Assembly (NCBI RefSeq): GCF_040807025.1
Contig: NC_090946.1
Location: forward strand, 4,754,001 to 4,818,000
DNA: 64,000 nucleotides
Direction: 5' to 3'
Origin: Struthio camelus
Taxonomy: Eukaryota; Chordata; Aves; Struthioniformes; Struthionidae
The notes beneath the pieces are model-generated. The model saw only the letters and a program-made list of their open reading frames with translations, ran no database searches and was not told the origin of the DNA. Positions 1-12,000 of the stretch are shown one piece after another. Positions within the stretch are counted from its first letter, which is position 1. Each line of letters begins with the position of its first letter. A program made the translations under genes and the position numbers.

Positions 1-3000
1 CTTCAGCAAGCTTTATTCCAGTTAGACACAGGGTTACGGCTAGCAGCCAGCAAGGTGATTGGCAGCATTAATGCATTGACTTCAGCACCACTGACTGGTA
101 GGGAAGTTACTTATTTCTGCAAAAGCCGTAGGAAAAAGCCCACAGGAAATAGGAAAAAAACTGTGACATGTGCAGTAAAGCTTGTTTGTGCAGACCGAAA
201 AGGAACATGTTTCATACCCTTTTCTGCCTGTGAGCGGCTGCCTGAACTGACCTCCATTTTGAAATCAGGAGCCACCAGGCTGCAGATGCCAAATTCTGGC
301 TGGCTCAGCACTGGCTCAGCTCCCAGTGGCCGATGCGCCCTCCTGAAGCAACCAGGGCAAAAGCGTTTCTTCTGCATGCCAGAAAATCAGTGTTGCATTG
401 TGAGAAGCCAGCTCCTCTGGTTTTAGGTATGGTGAAATGAAGCTTCCCAGACCACATACCAATGGAAAGGTAAACAAGAAGACCCAAGAAACAAGATTTT
501 TTTTGACTCAATAAGGGAACCTGACCTGTCCCAGTCCCTCATCCATGCACCATGAGATACCAATCAAGCAGATTCAAATGCTGAAAATCAAAGCAGAGAG
601 CTTACTCTTCCTCCATGGTGGTAGTCTAAAGGTAATCTTGAAGGTATTAAAAATATTGACTTGATGATGTGCTGTAATTATTTAAACAACAGGACACGCA
701 GCCCAGGGATTAATTTCCCGTGCCACTCACAAAATGCTCTAACCATGAGGAAACAGAGGTTTTCCCACACGCAGAGGTTTTACTGCATGCCAGCGGCCAT
801 TTTTAAGGAAATGCTCAGAGCGACAGTATTTCCATCATTTCAGACATCGAGGTCCTTTTCCATTTGTCATTAAGTAGCTTGACGTATGAATTTCATTTCA
901 TAGGGAGGATTGCCTAAATCGGGCTTTTCCATGTGAGCAAATAAATCAATCTAAAGCATAACGGATGAAAATAACCCAGCAGATTATATATACATTAAAA
1001 AATCATAATGACAGGACTGAATGCATGCCAAGCGTGACTCTACTTGCAGATTAACCATGTGATGACCTAGGTATTTGGCAATATAAAACTGGGAATCTAG
1101 CGCTTGACCTGACAGAGGAGGTTTGTCCCTGCCAGACTCTTCATCTATTGTCTTCTCTGATCACTGTATTTCTTGGAAGAGTGATTAAAGCGTCTGTAAA
1201 ACCTTGGACAGTTCTCTGTAATTAGCAGCAAGTTTTAGGATAAAATCAACTCTTTTGGACCGGGTTCTTAAACATACTTTTGAGATGGTCTCAACAGACT
1301 TCCTCAGAGCATCAGGGTGATGCAACTGGCCAAGATGCTCGATGCACTTCTCCAACACTGCCTTATGGCCAAAGGAGTTGGGAGCAAGAAAAGGATGTGG
1401 TAAAATATATTCTTCTCTGCTTTGGTGGAAGTCAATTAGCAGATAGAAGAGTAACTAGGGGAGGAGGCATAAATAAATACGCAACAATGGCAAAACTGAT
1501 GAGCACATAAAACACCTTTTTTTTTTTTTCTCTTTAGGCAAGCCTGCTAAAAAGGGACTCATGGAGAAGTCAAATAAAATATCCTTCAGATAATTTAGAG
1601 GGGTATTTTCAGAAGCTCGCAATATAATAAGGTGGGATTAAACTACTGACTTGGCTCCATGCATCTTTGCATGCTTCTATAGGGAAAAAGTCAACGCTTC
1701 AGGGCACAGTCTTGGGGCTTTTCAAGCCTGACCAAGCCGAGGAGGAAGCAACTTCCAGGGGATTCCCACGTCTTTCCCAGCGCAAGCATCACTAATAAGT
1801 TAGGAAAGGCAACAATTTCCTCAGAATCACGGGAAGTGTGGCAGAAACATGCATATGCTGCCAGCTCCCTGTGGCATCAATGCTAGGGGCCTGGCATCGA
1901 AGCCCAGCCTGGCGCATGCTAGCAGTTTCTCTGATTTTATGGCTCTTGGAATAAGCCATGCAGCTCTATCCGTGGGCACAGAGGGAATTTCACAACTGGC
2001 TTCCCAGGTTCGTGGCTGGCCATTCCCAGCCTGGGGAAGAGCTCAGCTTTTGCAGGGGCACAGGCAGGACAAAACAGGTGAATCTCTCACGATTTAAGCT
2101 TGTCGGCTTCCCCAGGGTTGAAGCAATGCTCGTTAAACCCAGGAAATGACTTCTGTTGCCTCTGGTGGATGCCAATCAGAGCGCTACACTTCCCTTAATC
2201 CCCCCTTTTACCTGTATTTTTCCATTAGCAAATGCTTGCTTTGGCTCATAAACTCTTTATGGCAGGAATTGTTTATTTGGGGACATTTGGGGCACTCGCT
2301 ACAGTGTTGAGGCTTGATATGTAATAATAATTCCTAAGAGAAAGGATTGTCTTTTTATTGTGCTCCGTGACCGCAAGCCCTGAGACAGAAAGGCAGAAAA
2401 GGAAGCACTTTTGATGCTATTGTAGAGTAACCAGCAAGGAGAGCTGCCAACCCGGAACAGACTCAGAGAGAAGCAACGTTAAACACAGTTTGATCAAACT
2501 GAAAGAGTTAATGGTTTTATGGTTACTTCCTCCCAATTCGTACTGGAGCTGGTATAAAACCCTCCCTCCTCTCTGCTTTTGCATACGTTTCCCCTGTATT
2601 AAAACGTTGCTCACCTACAAGAAGGTGAGAGAAGGCTATTTTCCCTTATTTAAAGAGAAACAGGTAATCAGTGACATCCAGTAAGAGGATGAGAGTAAGA
2701 GTTAAGAGGAGAGAGTCAAAGGGAAGCAAAATCCTTCTGTGCACAGAAATTAAACTAAGGGGACTAGAGAAGAAAAATTTAATCTAGAGGATGGAAACTG
2801 CAGCAGATCAAACAAACAAGCACTGCAGACCTTTAAAACTATGAAAAATAAGCATTTAATTAAAAACTCAATAGCTAAACAAGTAGGAAATGCTCCCTCA
2901 GCCTCCCAGATGCAGACAACAATAGTAGATCCTAACTCGGTTATTCCTGGTCAGAGACACCTGAAGGTCAGATTTAATTAAAACTCAACCTGGTCCATGG

Positions 3001-4100
3001 CTGGCATCTCTTTGGCAAAATCAAAACAAATCAATTTCCCAACTATTATCTGGTGCATTTGGCTGGAGAACAAGTCAGATACCTCCAGGTGATCCCAACA
3101 GTGGGAGACAGACATCCCCACGCTGGCCCAGAAATCAGTGAGGACAGGAATTGCGCAGGTCACGGCTTAGTCACGCAGAGACCAGACCCAATAACAGCGA
3201 AACAACGCACTAAGTCATTTTTTTCTAAGGGGCAGAGGTAGACAGTGGGGCTGGGACACAGCCAGGTTGAAATCCCTGTATGCACCAGTCTCACTTAAGT
3301 TTCCTTTCCCCTTGAAGAGATTCCAGGAAGCCACCAGTTCTCCATTGTATCTATAAACCACCTGTGCTGCTCCGTATCAATGCCACAGCAATTAGGCACC
3401 TATTTGATCGTTTACTACTGCTTTTCGTCAAGTTGCCTGTATCATATAATTGGTCTGTTGTTCTGCTCACATGTGTTTCTTTCCTTGTTACCTCTGGGCT
3501 GACGCTTAAATTATTCAAGACAGGAACTGCCTGTACATAGTGACTGCAGAGTAGGCAGTGACTTAGCACGACGTGCAAAAGGCCTTTCACGGCTGCCAGA
3601 ATACTAATAAATACTAACACTGAAGGGAAAGCACTAAGCAACAGATTAATTCATATAGAAATTTTATTAAAAATGAGGACACCGCTTCCCAGGAACACCA
3701 CTGCACAGTCTCTTCCAAACTTTTACGGTGTAATGCTCATACATACAAGTAGCTCTTAAATACAAGTAGCTACGAAAATGGTCTGCATGAAATATTGAAG
3801 AAGGAGACCTAATCATCCAATTTCAGTTGTTTCAAATGTGGCTAAGAGGGTGTTTTTCCACGGTGGTTTGCATGAATGTGGGCTCGCAAACATTCCCAGA
3901 GGCTGTAGGCAGGCACATATAAGTTATTTTGGTTGTTGTTCTCTGCCATATGAGCTAGGATCTTTTCTTTCTTTTCCTTTTTCTTTTTTTTTTTAATCTT
4001 ATCAGAAGTCTGTATTGCTTTCAATTAAAGAGAAGCAGCAGAACAAATTGTTAGGACTCGATGTGGCACAAAATATGCTTTACTGGGTAAATAATTGGTA
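1..4100. other. Intergenic or distal flank, no gene recognised
   Basis: No open frame longer than about 120 codons and no recognisable protein is seen on either strand. In human the gene beyond CHST14 is CCDC32, facing it tail to tail. I found none of its coding sequence here, so if the linkage holds it lies before base 1. Several AATAAA-type hexamers occur on the plus strand (for example near 940, 1468 and 1573) and could end such a transcript, but no coding exon supports this. A strong polypyrimidine tract plus AG on the plus strand at 1517-1540 is treated under findings. Confidence 0.5.
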
Positions 4101-4141
4101 CTTTCAAGCCTTAAATCACAGAAAATAAAACAAAGAGTCTT

Positions 4142-4167
4142 TTTATTGTCTTATCGTCGGTTTTATT
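4142..4167 (-). terminator. CHST14: Candidate CHST14 polyadenylation signals (two AATAAA)
   Basis: Read on the minus strand, AATAAA occurs at 4167-4162 and again at 4147-4142, about 800 bases after the CHST14 stop codon. They are the first exact AATAAA hexamers met downstream of the stop. The implied 3' UTR of about 0.8 kb fits a compact single-exon sulfotransferase mRNA. The cleavage site itself is not visible. Confidence 0.45.
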
Positions 4168-4963
4168 TAAATGCTACATTAAAAAAAAAAACGCAAACAA
4201 GAAGTATTACTGCTAAGACAGAACAAAACCAGACTCATTTAACCACCAGATGAGAAAATAAAAGGATAGTAGGGCCTAATTTACAAAAGCTTTTTTTTCT
4301 ATTCCCTCCCCAAAAACTACCTTCAGTCTGATCTGGGAACAGTTTTAACTGCCTTGGAGTTACTGCCTTGGAGTAACTTTCGGAGTATCAAGCACTATAT
4401 TAGGTTCTGTCTGTGGTTCCACCAGGTACTATGTAGTATGAAACACAGAAACGGAAGAAAAATACTTTGCAGTTAAGATACGGCTGGTCCTTGATTTTCT
4501 TATGGACATTTTCTGTGTCATGCCATAAAAAGAATTTAAAACAAAAGAGATGATACACAAAAGCTATTGTGCTCAATTCAGCGGCATATGTACACTTTAA
4601 AATTGGAACAATAGAAAGATTAAAAAGGTACTCTGGTAGAAAAGGCAATATATAACATTTTATATAAAAAGTGTTTCAAAAGTATAAAATTAGAAACTAA
4701 TGCATAGAACAGAGCGTTTCACTGACCCTGAAGCAACGTATTACTCATAGAAATGGCTATATTAGCAAAAGCTGGCAGTGCAGGTAAGAGTTTAAACTAG
4801 GTCCTGAAACAAAGCTGATGAGAAGCCCTTTATGTCGGGCTACCTGCTTTCGCTCGCATTGAAACATGGCATCAAAACCAACAGAGCACCCCCCCAAAAA
4901 TCCGCATTCCAGACTGCATCCCTGTACCAGCAAAACTGTATTTGGGAACCTGGCCGGCAAAGC
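4168..4963 (-). other. CHST14: CHST14 3' UTR (inferred)
   Basis: This is the AT-rich stretch between the CHST14 stop and the first AATAAA pair on the minus strand. It contains no competing open frame of note. A perfect-but-one 14-base tandem repeat lies at 4348-4375 (unit ACTGCCTTGGAGTT, second copy ending in A). Its extent is inferred only from the signal position. Confidence 0.4.
4348..4375. repeat. 14-bp tandem duplication
   Basis: Two adjacent copies of ACTGCCTTGGAGT(T/A) differ only in the last base. It is a short slippage-type duplication inside the inferred CHST14 3' UTR. Confidence 0.8.
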
Positions 4964-6079
4964 TCACTGCCTGCAAAATTCGCTGGTTACATTTGGAAGA
5001 GGGTAGGCAAACAAGGAGAAATCCAGGATGTATTTTGGCAGCAGTTCTTTTATGAGCCGGCGCTGAGTATTGCACAGATAGTAATGGAGCGTCTCTGCAG
5101 TCACCGGCTTGTACCACGACTGCCTTTCTGGGAAGCGGATGAAAGAGGGCGACTGGACTCGCTCCAGCACGTAGTTGGCGTCCGCGTTGAGTCTTTCGTA
5201 CGAGCCGATGAAGTCGTACCGCACAGCGCAGGGCTGGCACAGGTTGTAGATGGGCATCCAGTGCTCGTTCATCCGCTCCGCCTCTTCATCCAGCAGGTAC
5301 CGCAGAAACTCGGAGAAGGTCACGTCGTCGCCTGCGGACTTGCCCGCGTTCTTCCGGTACCGCCTCACTATCTCCACGCCGTACTTGAGCTGGTATTCCT
5401 TGATCTCTCCGAATTTATTCCGATAGGCCGATAGGAGCCGCTCCATCGGGTTTCGCACAAAGAGGAACTTGTAGTAGTTCTTCAGCCTGTAGCTGATCTC
5501 GTCGGGCTTCATGTCGCCAAGGAAAACCAGGTCGCTCTTGTGGTCCATCTTGAGCTTGACGTCGACGCTCTCCAGCGCCCCGTCCAAGACCTTCAGGATG
5601 CGCTTCCAGTTGGAGCAGGCGACCTTGGGGACGTAGCAGTAGAGGAAGCGGTACTTGTCGCTGACCAGGAGGTGCTTGAGGACGGTCCTGCGCTGGCCAG
5701 CTGTCAGGTCCCAGATGCTGCGGGGCATGGCCCGCTGGCCACACACGGCGCGGATGGTGCGGTTACGGGTGTCCTGCAGCACCTGGTGCTCCAGGTCGCC
5801 GCTGGCTGCCACCGGCCGCCGCCGCGGGACCTCTCCTGCTGCCGGGTGCAGCGGCGGTGGCCTCACCTCGGCCAGGATGCCCTTCTCGATCATGAGCAGC
5901 AGCCCGCTGGACGCCAGGATCACGGCGAACATGAGCATGGAGGGCAGCAGCACGGCGCCGCCGCCGGCACCGCCCCGCGGCCGCGACCGCGACCGCCCGC
6001 CCACCGCAACCCGCCGCCCCGCCGCCGCCCCGGCCTCCCCGCCGCGGCCCGCCGCGGGGCCCAGCGGCCGGGGGAGCAT
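4964..6079 (-). CDS. CHST14: Carbohydrate sulfotransferase 14 (dermatan 4-O-sulfotransferase 1)
   Basis: A single uninterrupted frame of 371 codons plus TGA, close to the 376 residues of the human intronless gene. The family product is a type II Golgi membrane enzyme that moves sulfate from PAPS to the 4-hydroxyl of GalNAc in dermatan sulfate, next to iduronate. Visible features: a short basic cytosolic tail; a signal-anchor helix at residues about 44-65 ([20 protein letters not shown]); the 5'-phosphosulfate loop at 149-160 ([12 protein letters not shown]); and the 3'-phosphate loop at 204-219 ([16 protein letters not shown]). The C-terminal block ends [16 protein letters not shown], typical of the HNK-1/D4ST sulfotransferase family. 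N-glycosylation sequons are NRT (106) and NVT (363). I chose the ATG at 6079-6077 because the N-terminus MLPRPLG matches the mammalian MFPRPL start, although the frame stays open far upstream. The active-site loops look intact. BAHD1 is the next gene upstream, on the same strand. Confidence 0.96.
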   Translation of the reverse strand: MLPRPLGPAAGRGGEAGAAAGRRVAVGGRSRSRPRGGAGGGAVLLPSMLMFAVILASSGLLLMIEKGILAEVRPPPLHPAAGEVPRRRPVAASGDLEHQVLQDTRNRTIRAVCGQRAMPRSIWDLTAGQRRTVLKHLLVSDKYRFLYCYVPKVACSNWKRILKVLDGALESVDVKLKMDHKSDLVFLGDMKPDEISYRLKNYYKFLFVRNPMERLLSAYRNKFGEIKEYQLKYGVEIVRRYRKNAGKSAGDDVTFSEFLRYLLDEEAERMNEHWMPIYNLCQPCAVRYDFIGSYERLNADANYVLERVQSPSFIRFPERQSWYKPVTAETLHYYLCNTQRRLIKELLPKYILDFSLFAYPLPNVTSEFCRQ

Positions 6080-6700
6080 GGCTCCCGGGGGGGTGTCGGC
6101 GGGGGGAAGCGGGGCCGCGGCGCCGCCGTCAGGGGACAGCGGGAAGCGAGCGGGGAGGGGCCGGCAGTGACGGCCGCGGCGGGCGGGGGCCGCGGCCCGG
6201 CGGAGGCGGCGCCATTTCGCGGCGGCTCCGCCCCGGCGCGGTGGCGCCTGTTGGCGCCGCCCGCCCTCAGCAGGGGCCGGGGGCGCCGCCGCCGCCGCGC
6301 AGAGGCCGGCGGCCGGGTGAGGGGCGGCCGCGGCGGGGCCCTGGCGGAGAGGCGCCCCGCGGCCCTGTGGTGGCTTCGCTGCTGTTGGGCTCCTTAACGC
6401 TTGGCGGGTGTCTGCAAAGATGCACGACGCTCCCCTGAGGCCCTCTTTCAATTTTTTAATTGAAAGAAACGAGACAAAACGAAAGACAACGCCTCGGGGT
6501 AATGCCGCGGCGTACGGGGATCCAGCTCCGGACCCGGCCTGCCTCGCAAGTGGGGGAAGGCCGCTGGTGCGCCGCCCTGCCAAGTGCCTTTGGGGATGGG
6601 GCAGCTCTGCGAGGCCCCGAGCACCACCGGCGTTCACAGCCCGGCTGTTTGAGGCTACGCGCAGCATATGCTGCCTTGTGCCTCGTCGCTCTGTGGAGAC
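5400..6700. promoter_or_regulatory. CHST14: CpG island over the CHST14 5' end
   Basis: The stretch is very rich in G+C and CpG, peaking about 5.9-6.4 kb, and covers the first half of the CHST14 coding region and its upstream flank. No TATA box is seen at the expected place. This is the usual housekeeping-type promoter architecture. Island limits are judged by eye. Confidence 0.75.
6208..6258 (-). promoter_or_regulatory. CHST14: Candidate core promoter elements (E2F/YY1-like)
   Basis: About 130-180 bases upstream of the chosen ATG, the minus strand reads CCGCGAAATGGCGCC (6222-6208), which overlaps an E2F-like TTTCGCGG and a YY1-like ATGGCG core. A second E2F-like TTGGCGCC lies at 6251-6258 on the plus strand. 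Such elements often sit at or just beside start sites in CpG-island promoters. Assignment is by motif only. Confidence 0.35.
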
Positions 6701-6710
6701 CCGCAGCGGC

Positions 6711-6718
6711 GCCATCTT
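6711..6718 (-). promoter_or_regulatory. YY1-like motif
   Basis: GCCATCTT on the plus strand reads AAGATGGC on the minus strand, a near match to the YY1 consensus, at the distal edge of the CHST14 island. Weak evidence. Confidence 0.2.
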
Positions 6719-6749
6719 TAATCGCACCACTGTGGCCCGTATTCCCCAC

Positions 6750-7312
6750 GGCACTTTGTTAAGCGTCCAAGCAGGAGGCCCACTCAGTTAATTAATAGCT
6801 GTTTCACGCTTCACTTAACCTTCGCGTTCAGGGCCTAGGTGCCAGGCTTTCTGCCGGCGCGGGAGTAGCGCCCCGCGAGGCAAGAGCAAGAGGTGAAGTT
6901 GCGGTGTGAGATGAGTGGCCGCAGTTTGCGCAGCGAAGGGTAAAACTCGGCCAGGTGTCTAAAAACCGGAAGAGCAAATGGCAGGTCCCTTCAATGCTGC
7001 GTTCGGTCTCCAGGTGACCGAGCGCTGGAGATGACCAAAGGAAAAGATTGCTAAAACTTGGTAGGTACTTCCCCCTAACCTTAGCACTTTGAATTAGCTG
7101 AACATCTCCAGCCAAAATTTCCCTAGCGTCACCTCAGCCTAAGACAAACCGCTTGGCAAGAAACCTTTGACCAAGTCAGCTAAACTTGCAGCAAGCTATA
7201 ACCAGAGGCCTGTAATTAGAGCCAGGTAGGCAGCCCTGATGGCAGGCAGTGTTAAGCCAGCCATAATGATGGAGTTTCTAAAGTGGCCCTTCCTGGAGTC
7301 TCAAGTATTTGG
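6750..7312. other. Intergenic, nothing recognised
   Basis: The GC content falls away from the CHST14 island. No coding potential or repeat family could be recognised on either strand before the CR1 ends begin at about 7313. Confidence 0.5.
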
Positions 7313-7357
7313 TATCACAGAATCACAGAATGGTTGAGATTGGAAAGGACCTCTGCA
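7313..7357 (-). mobile_element. CR1 LINE, isolated 3' terminus
   Basis: These 45 bases carry the CR1 3'-terminal sequence (ATCACAGAATCACAGAATGG, then the conserved block ending GGACCTCTGCAG on the plus strand). They are followed at once by a second, slightly different copy of the same terminus that belongs to the long element at 7358-9088. The fragment is therefore the 3' tip of a separate, extremely truncated CR1, oriented on the minus strand. Confidence 0.75.
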
Positions 7358-9088
7358 GATCACAGAATCACAGAATCGTTTAGGTTGGAAGGGACCTCTG
7401 GAGATCATCTCGTCCAACCTCCCTGCTCAAGCAGGGTCACCTAGAGCATATTGCCCAGGATCACATCCAGACGGGTTTTGAATATCTCCAGCGAAGGAGA
7501 CTCCACTACCTCTCTGGGCAACCTGGTCCAATGCTCTGTCACCCTCACAGTGAAGAAGTTTTTTCTCAGGTTCAGGTGGAACTTCCTGTGGTTCAGTTTC
7601 TGCCCGTTGCCTCTTGTCCTGTTGCTGGGCACCACGGAGAAGAGATTGGCCTCATCCTCTTGACACTCCCCCTTCAGATACTGGTACACGTTGATGAGAT
7701 CGCCTCTCAATCTTCTCTTCCCCAGGCTGAACAGGCCCAGCTCTTGCAGCCTTTCTTCCTAGGAGAGGTGCTCCAGCCCTCTAATCATCTTGGTAGCCCT
7801 CCGCTGGACTCTCTCCAGTAGTGCCATGTCTCTCTTGTACTGGGGAGCCCAGAACTGGACACAGCACTCCAGGTGAGGCCTCCCCAGGGCTGAGGAGAGG
7901 GGCAGGATCACCTCCCTCGACCTGCTGGCAACACTCTGCCTAATGCACCCCAGGATCCCCTTGGCCTTCTTGGCCACAAGGCCACATTGCTGCCTCATGC
8001 TTCACTTGTTGTCCACCAGCACTCCCAGGTCCTTCTCTGCAGAGCTGCTTTCCAGCAGGTCAGCCCCCTACTCTCTCTCCCTCCCTCCCCCAAGCCTGTC
8101 CTGCTGCTTGTGGGGGTGTGTGTGTGGGGGGGGGTGTCTTCCTCCCTAGGTGCAGCACCTTACCCTTGCCTTTGTTGAACTGCAGCAGGTTCCTCTCCGC
8201 CCAGCTCGCCAGCCTGCCCAGGTGCCTCGGCATGGCAGCGCAGCCTCCTGGTGTGTCAGCCACTCTGCTCACCTTTGGAGCATCAGCAAACTTGCTGAGG
8301 GGGCACTCTGTGCCTTCCTCCAGCTCCTCGAGGAAGACATTGAACAAGACTGGAGCCAGCACTGACCCCTGCGGCACACCGCCAGCTACAGGCCTCCAAC
8401 TAGACTCTGCGCCACTCACCACCACCCTCCGAGCTCTGCCAGCCAGCCAGTTCTCCATCCACCTCACTGCACACTCATCTCAGCCACACTTCCTCAGTTC
8501 ACCTGGGAGGATGTGATGGCAGGCAGCGTCCAAAGCCTCGCTGAAGTCCAGGGAGACAACAGCCACTGCTCTGCCCTCACCTACCCAGCCAGTCCTTCCA
8601 GCACAGAAGGCTAGCACATTGCTCAAGCATCACTTCCCTTAGCTGAAGCCATGCTCACTACTCCTGCTCACCTTCTTGTCCTCCTCATGCTTGGCGAGGA
8701 CCTCCAGCAGGAGTTGTTCCATCACCTTTCCAGCGATGCAGGTGAGGCTGACAGGCCTGGCGGTTCCTGCCTCCTCCTTCTTGCCCTTTGGGAAGACTGG
8801 CGTGACGCTGGCTTTCTTCCAGGCCTCAGGCACCGCTCCTGTTCTCCAGGACCTTGCCACGATGATGGAGAGCGGCCTAGCAATAACATCCGCCAGCACC
8901 CGCAGCACTCGGGGATGTAGGGTTTGTGGCTGTCAGGTTTGCACAAACGAGCTCTAACCCCATCCTCCTGCACCAAGGGAGAGTCTTCCTTTCTCCAGAC
9001 GTTCTCTCTTGTCCCCAGGCTCTGGAATTCCCCAGGGCTGGCCTTAGCAGCAAAGACTGAAGCAAAGAAAGCATTCAGCAACTCTGCC
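7358..9088 (-). mobile_element. CR1 LINE, 5'-truncated, decayed ORF2
   Basis: About 1.7 kb of CR1 on the minus strand, with its 3' repeat end at 7358 and its 5' truncation near 9088. Broken minus-strand frames encode reverse-transcriptase pieces in order: a segment containing LNAFFASVFAAK (about 9080), FPKGKKEEAG (about 8800), the VPQGSVLAPVLFNVF block (about 8370), a degraded catalytic box, [21 protein letters not shown] (about 7930) and the C-terminal [20 protein letters not shown] (about 7590). The catalytic F/YADD box reads FADA, and several frameshifts separate the pieces, so it cannot make an active enzyme. Confidence 0.93.
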
Positions 9089-12000
9089 TGAACTCAAATT
9101 GTACATTGCTTCTGTACTCAGTGTTGCGTGTTGTTTTTTGTCCAATGCACTTCCAGCACATGCCACCGGGGTCGCGCTTCTCAACTAGGACTGCGTGGAC
9201 TGTCACTGTCAAAAGCTGTCTCAGCAGCAAGAGAAAACAGCTTCCGCTTAGTTTTTTTTGATCGAAGGCCAAAAGCATTTTGTCAGCCAGCGCAGACAAA
9301 GCAGTTGTAGTGAAGTGGGAGAGCCTGAAGATAGATTATTTTGTCTTTTACAGCTCTATTCTGATGTAAATATAAGCTTGGGGAAGATGCTGGATATTCT
9401 GCTCTGCCAGCAGCAGCACAGCTGTAAATTTGCGGCATCTGTAGCGTTACCGGATTTGTGCTCTGCTTGCAGAAGGCAGATCCTAGAATCTGATCTTGAT
9501 CTCAACACCGGAGGAAATTGAAGCTGTGCCAGGGTATATAATCCACGGCACTGAGATGAGATGCAGGTCTACTTGGAAAGCCTGCATCTTAGAGAGAAAG
9601 ACTGACTACAGTAAACTCCTGCACAGGCACTAATCCTATTTTCAAAGCAGCCAAGGGAAATCTTTCTTTCTTAGAAGGTATGTTAGTCTGGCACCACTTT
9701 TCCTCTTTTTTTCTGTCACTCTGAATATATATGGGTCTAGAGTAATTATATGTGATAACCGAGAGGTTCTGAATACATATTCAAGACTGCTAAGAGTAGA
9801 AGGTAGCCCAAGATGTCTGTGGACTTATTTTTCTCCTAGGTATGCAAGGAAACTTTGATTTGAGGACTGGTCTTAATTAGCACAGGTGTCTGATAGGATG
9901 CAGGGTCTCTATAGAAACAACACAGCCAAGCAAATACAGTGGGTTTTTTTTTTGGCGGGGGGGGGGGAGGGGAGGGGAAGCTGTTTTGTTCATTTGCAAG
10001 GCTAAATCCCATGCTAACGGAAAAAAAAAATTAACTGTGGTTATACCGAGCCTGCCTAGTGCTCACTCTGGATGTTAACACATTCAATCTTACAAACAGT
10101 TAAGCCTGGCAAGAATGTGCAAAAGTATCTTGGAATATATTTTACACCGAGACCTATTTCTTCCAAAAAATATGCATTTAAAATATAAAACGGGGCTGAG
10201 AGAACCCAACTTTAACTACTGTGGTTTGCCTATAAACTCACAGTAAACTCACAAAGCACAAGTGATGGAAGTGTTTAGTGCTCTCTTACAGATACATACA
10301 GAGGATTTTGGTAAGTCACAGCACTTTCAAGATGCTTTCAAACCCCGCCGTTTACCTTTGTTACTTTATTCCAAACAGCTAAAAGCTAAACCTTCCCTTA
10401 CTTTGGCTTACTCAATATGCATTCTGGCTCTGCCACAATTAAAGGGCTTGTGCAGAAGAGGCACATGGAAACCGAAGGTGTGGTGGTGACAACATCTGTG
10501 AGTGTTGCAAAGATCCAAATTAGAAACTGTGAGCTTGGGAACGAAGAGGCTTGGAGATGTGCTGTTTCCTCTAATTGATCTGCTGTCTTCATGGTGCTCA
10601 CACATGATGGACTGACTTTGATGCTCCTTTCTGTAAAATAGCCAGGTATTTCTGCCGTATTCATCATCCGGCTGCTTAGCCCAGACTAGTATGTAATGAC
10701 TAGCCACTGCAAACTGATGCTATCACTGAAGCTTGCTGGAGCATGTAGAGCATTGTGTTAAAAAATTGCCTTCTACATGGTGTGAAATAAAATGTTCTTA
10801 TCTACTGAAATGTAAAATTTTGAAGTATCTCTTCCTTTGTTTTTTCATGTTTAAAAAGACATCCATGAAGCCATAAAAATCTATGCTGTCCTCTGCTAAC
10901 TTGGACAGGTCTTACAGCACACATTGCTGTTAGTCCCCCATACTAGCGCACTTACAGCAGTGCACAGGACAACCTTCTCAATCCGCTGTGAGTGCCTGGG
11001 AAAATAGGTAGGCTTTGCAGCATGCCCAGTAGATTAACCAAACCCAGCTGTCATTGCTATATATGGGTGAATCACAGCCTGTACTTAAACTGTGCCTTTC
11101 ATTTGTAGGAACCCGAAAGTCCATATAGCTGATGCAGAAGACAGAGTTATTCACAGACCTCAAGTCAGGACAACTTGTTTGCATCCCATGGCTGTATGCA
11201 GCACCTTGGGACAAGGAAGAGCAATACAGCCATGCCCATGGAGATAGTTTACCAGATTTCGCTGTGATCCTCATCTACCCCTGGGGTGAAGCAGCAGCCG
11301 CTTCGCCACAATTGCCTTTGCAATAAGCGTGCAAACCTTGATGTCCCACAGCCAAGCACAACCAAGCTTCTCATTGCAATCCTTGGTAAGACAGCTATTG
11401 CTCAGTGAAGACCTTTCCCGACAGCAGGGAGAGAAAGCCTTAATGCATTACATTAAGCTGCTCTGCCAGCATCATTTATGTGGCGCAAACTCAGGTTTGA
11501 GTTTGTCGTACAAACCATACAGCTGAGCTGACCATACAGCTGAGCCCTGGCTACCAGAAATGGTGGTCTAATAAGGAAAGCCGTACTTCTTAGAAGGGAT
11601 GGAGAGAAAGACTGAGGGACACTCCCATCCTTCCAGCTCAGAGCCAGGTTAAATGCTGATCGTCACGCCAAGCCTGGCTGCATGCTGTAGCAAGGCTCTG
11701 GTGGTTATTTGGATAAGGGTAGATATTTATTTCAGTCTGAGAAGCTGGAAAAGGAAGCATGCACAAGACCTCGAAAGCTCAGCAAGCGAAAGAAGGTTTC
11801 TTTAAAGAGCAATAATTTGAGCTGATGCCAGCTTCCCAAACCAGCGGAGATGTGCATTGCAAGAGGCTCAGAGAAGCTGTGAGGACAGGGACCAACAACC
11901 CTCATAGGCAAGTGGGACTTCTTCGACTGATCTGAGCAGTTCCACATCAAAAAGTAAAATGTGAAGCTTTAGGAGAAGAGATCTGATGTTGTGGCTGTGT

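Noticed and set aside
4832-5434. 200-codon plus-strand frame
   Set aside because: Lies antisense to the CHST14 coding region; its openness follows from the codon pattern of the real gene.
5540-6397. 285-codon plus-strand frame rich in Arg, Gly and Pro
   Set aside because: Antisense to CHST14 and its CpG island; low-complexity composition driven by GC content.
8118-8516. Plus-strand frame over the CR1 element
   Set aside because: Antisense of CR1 reverse transcriptase; explained by the mobile element.
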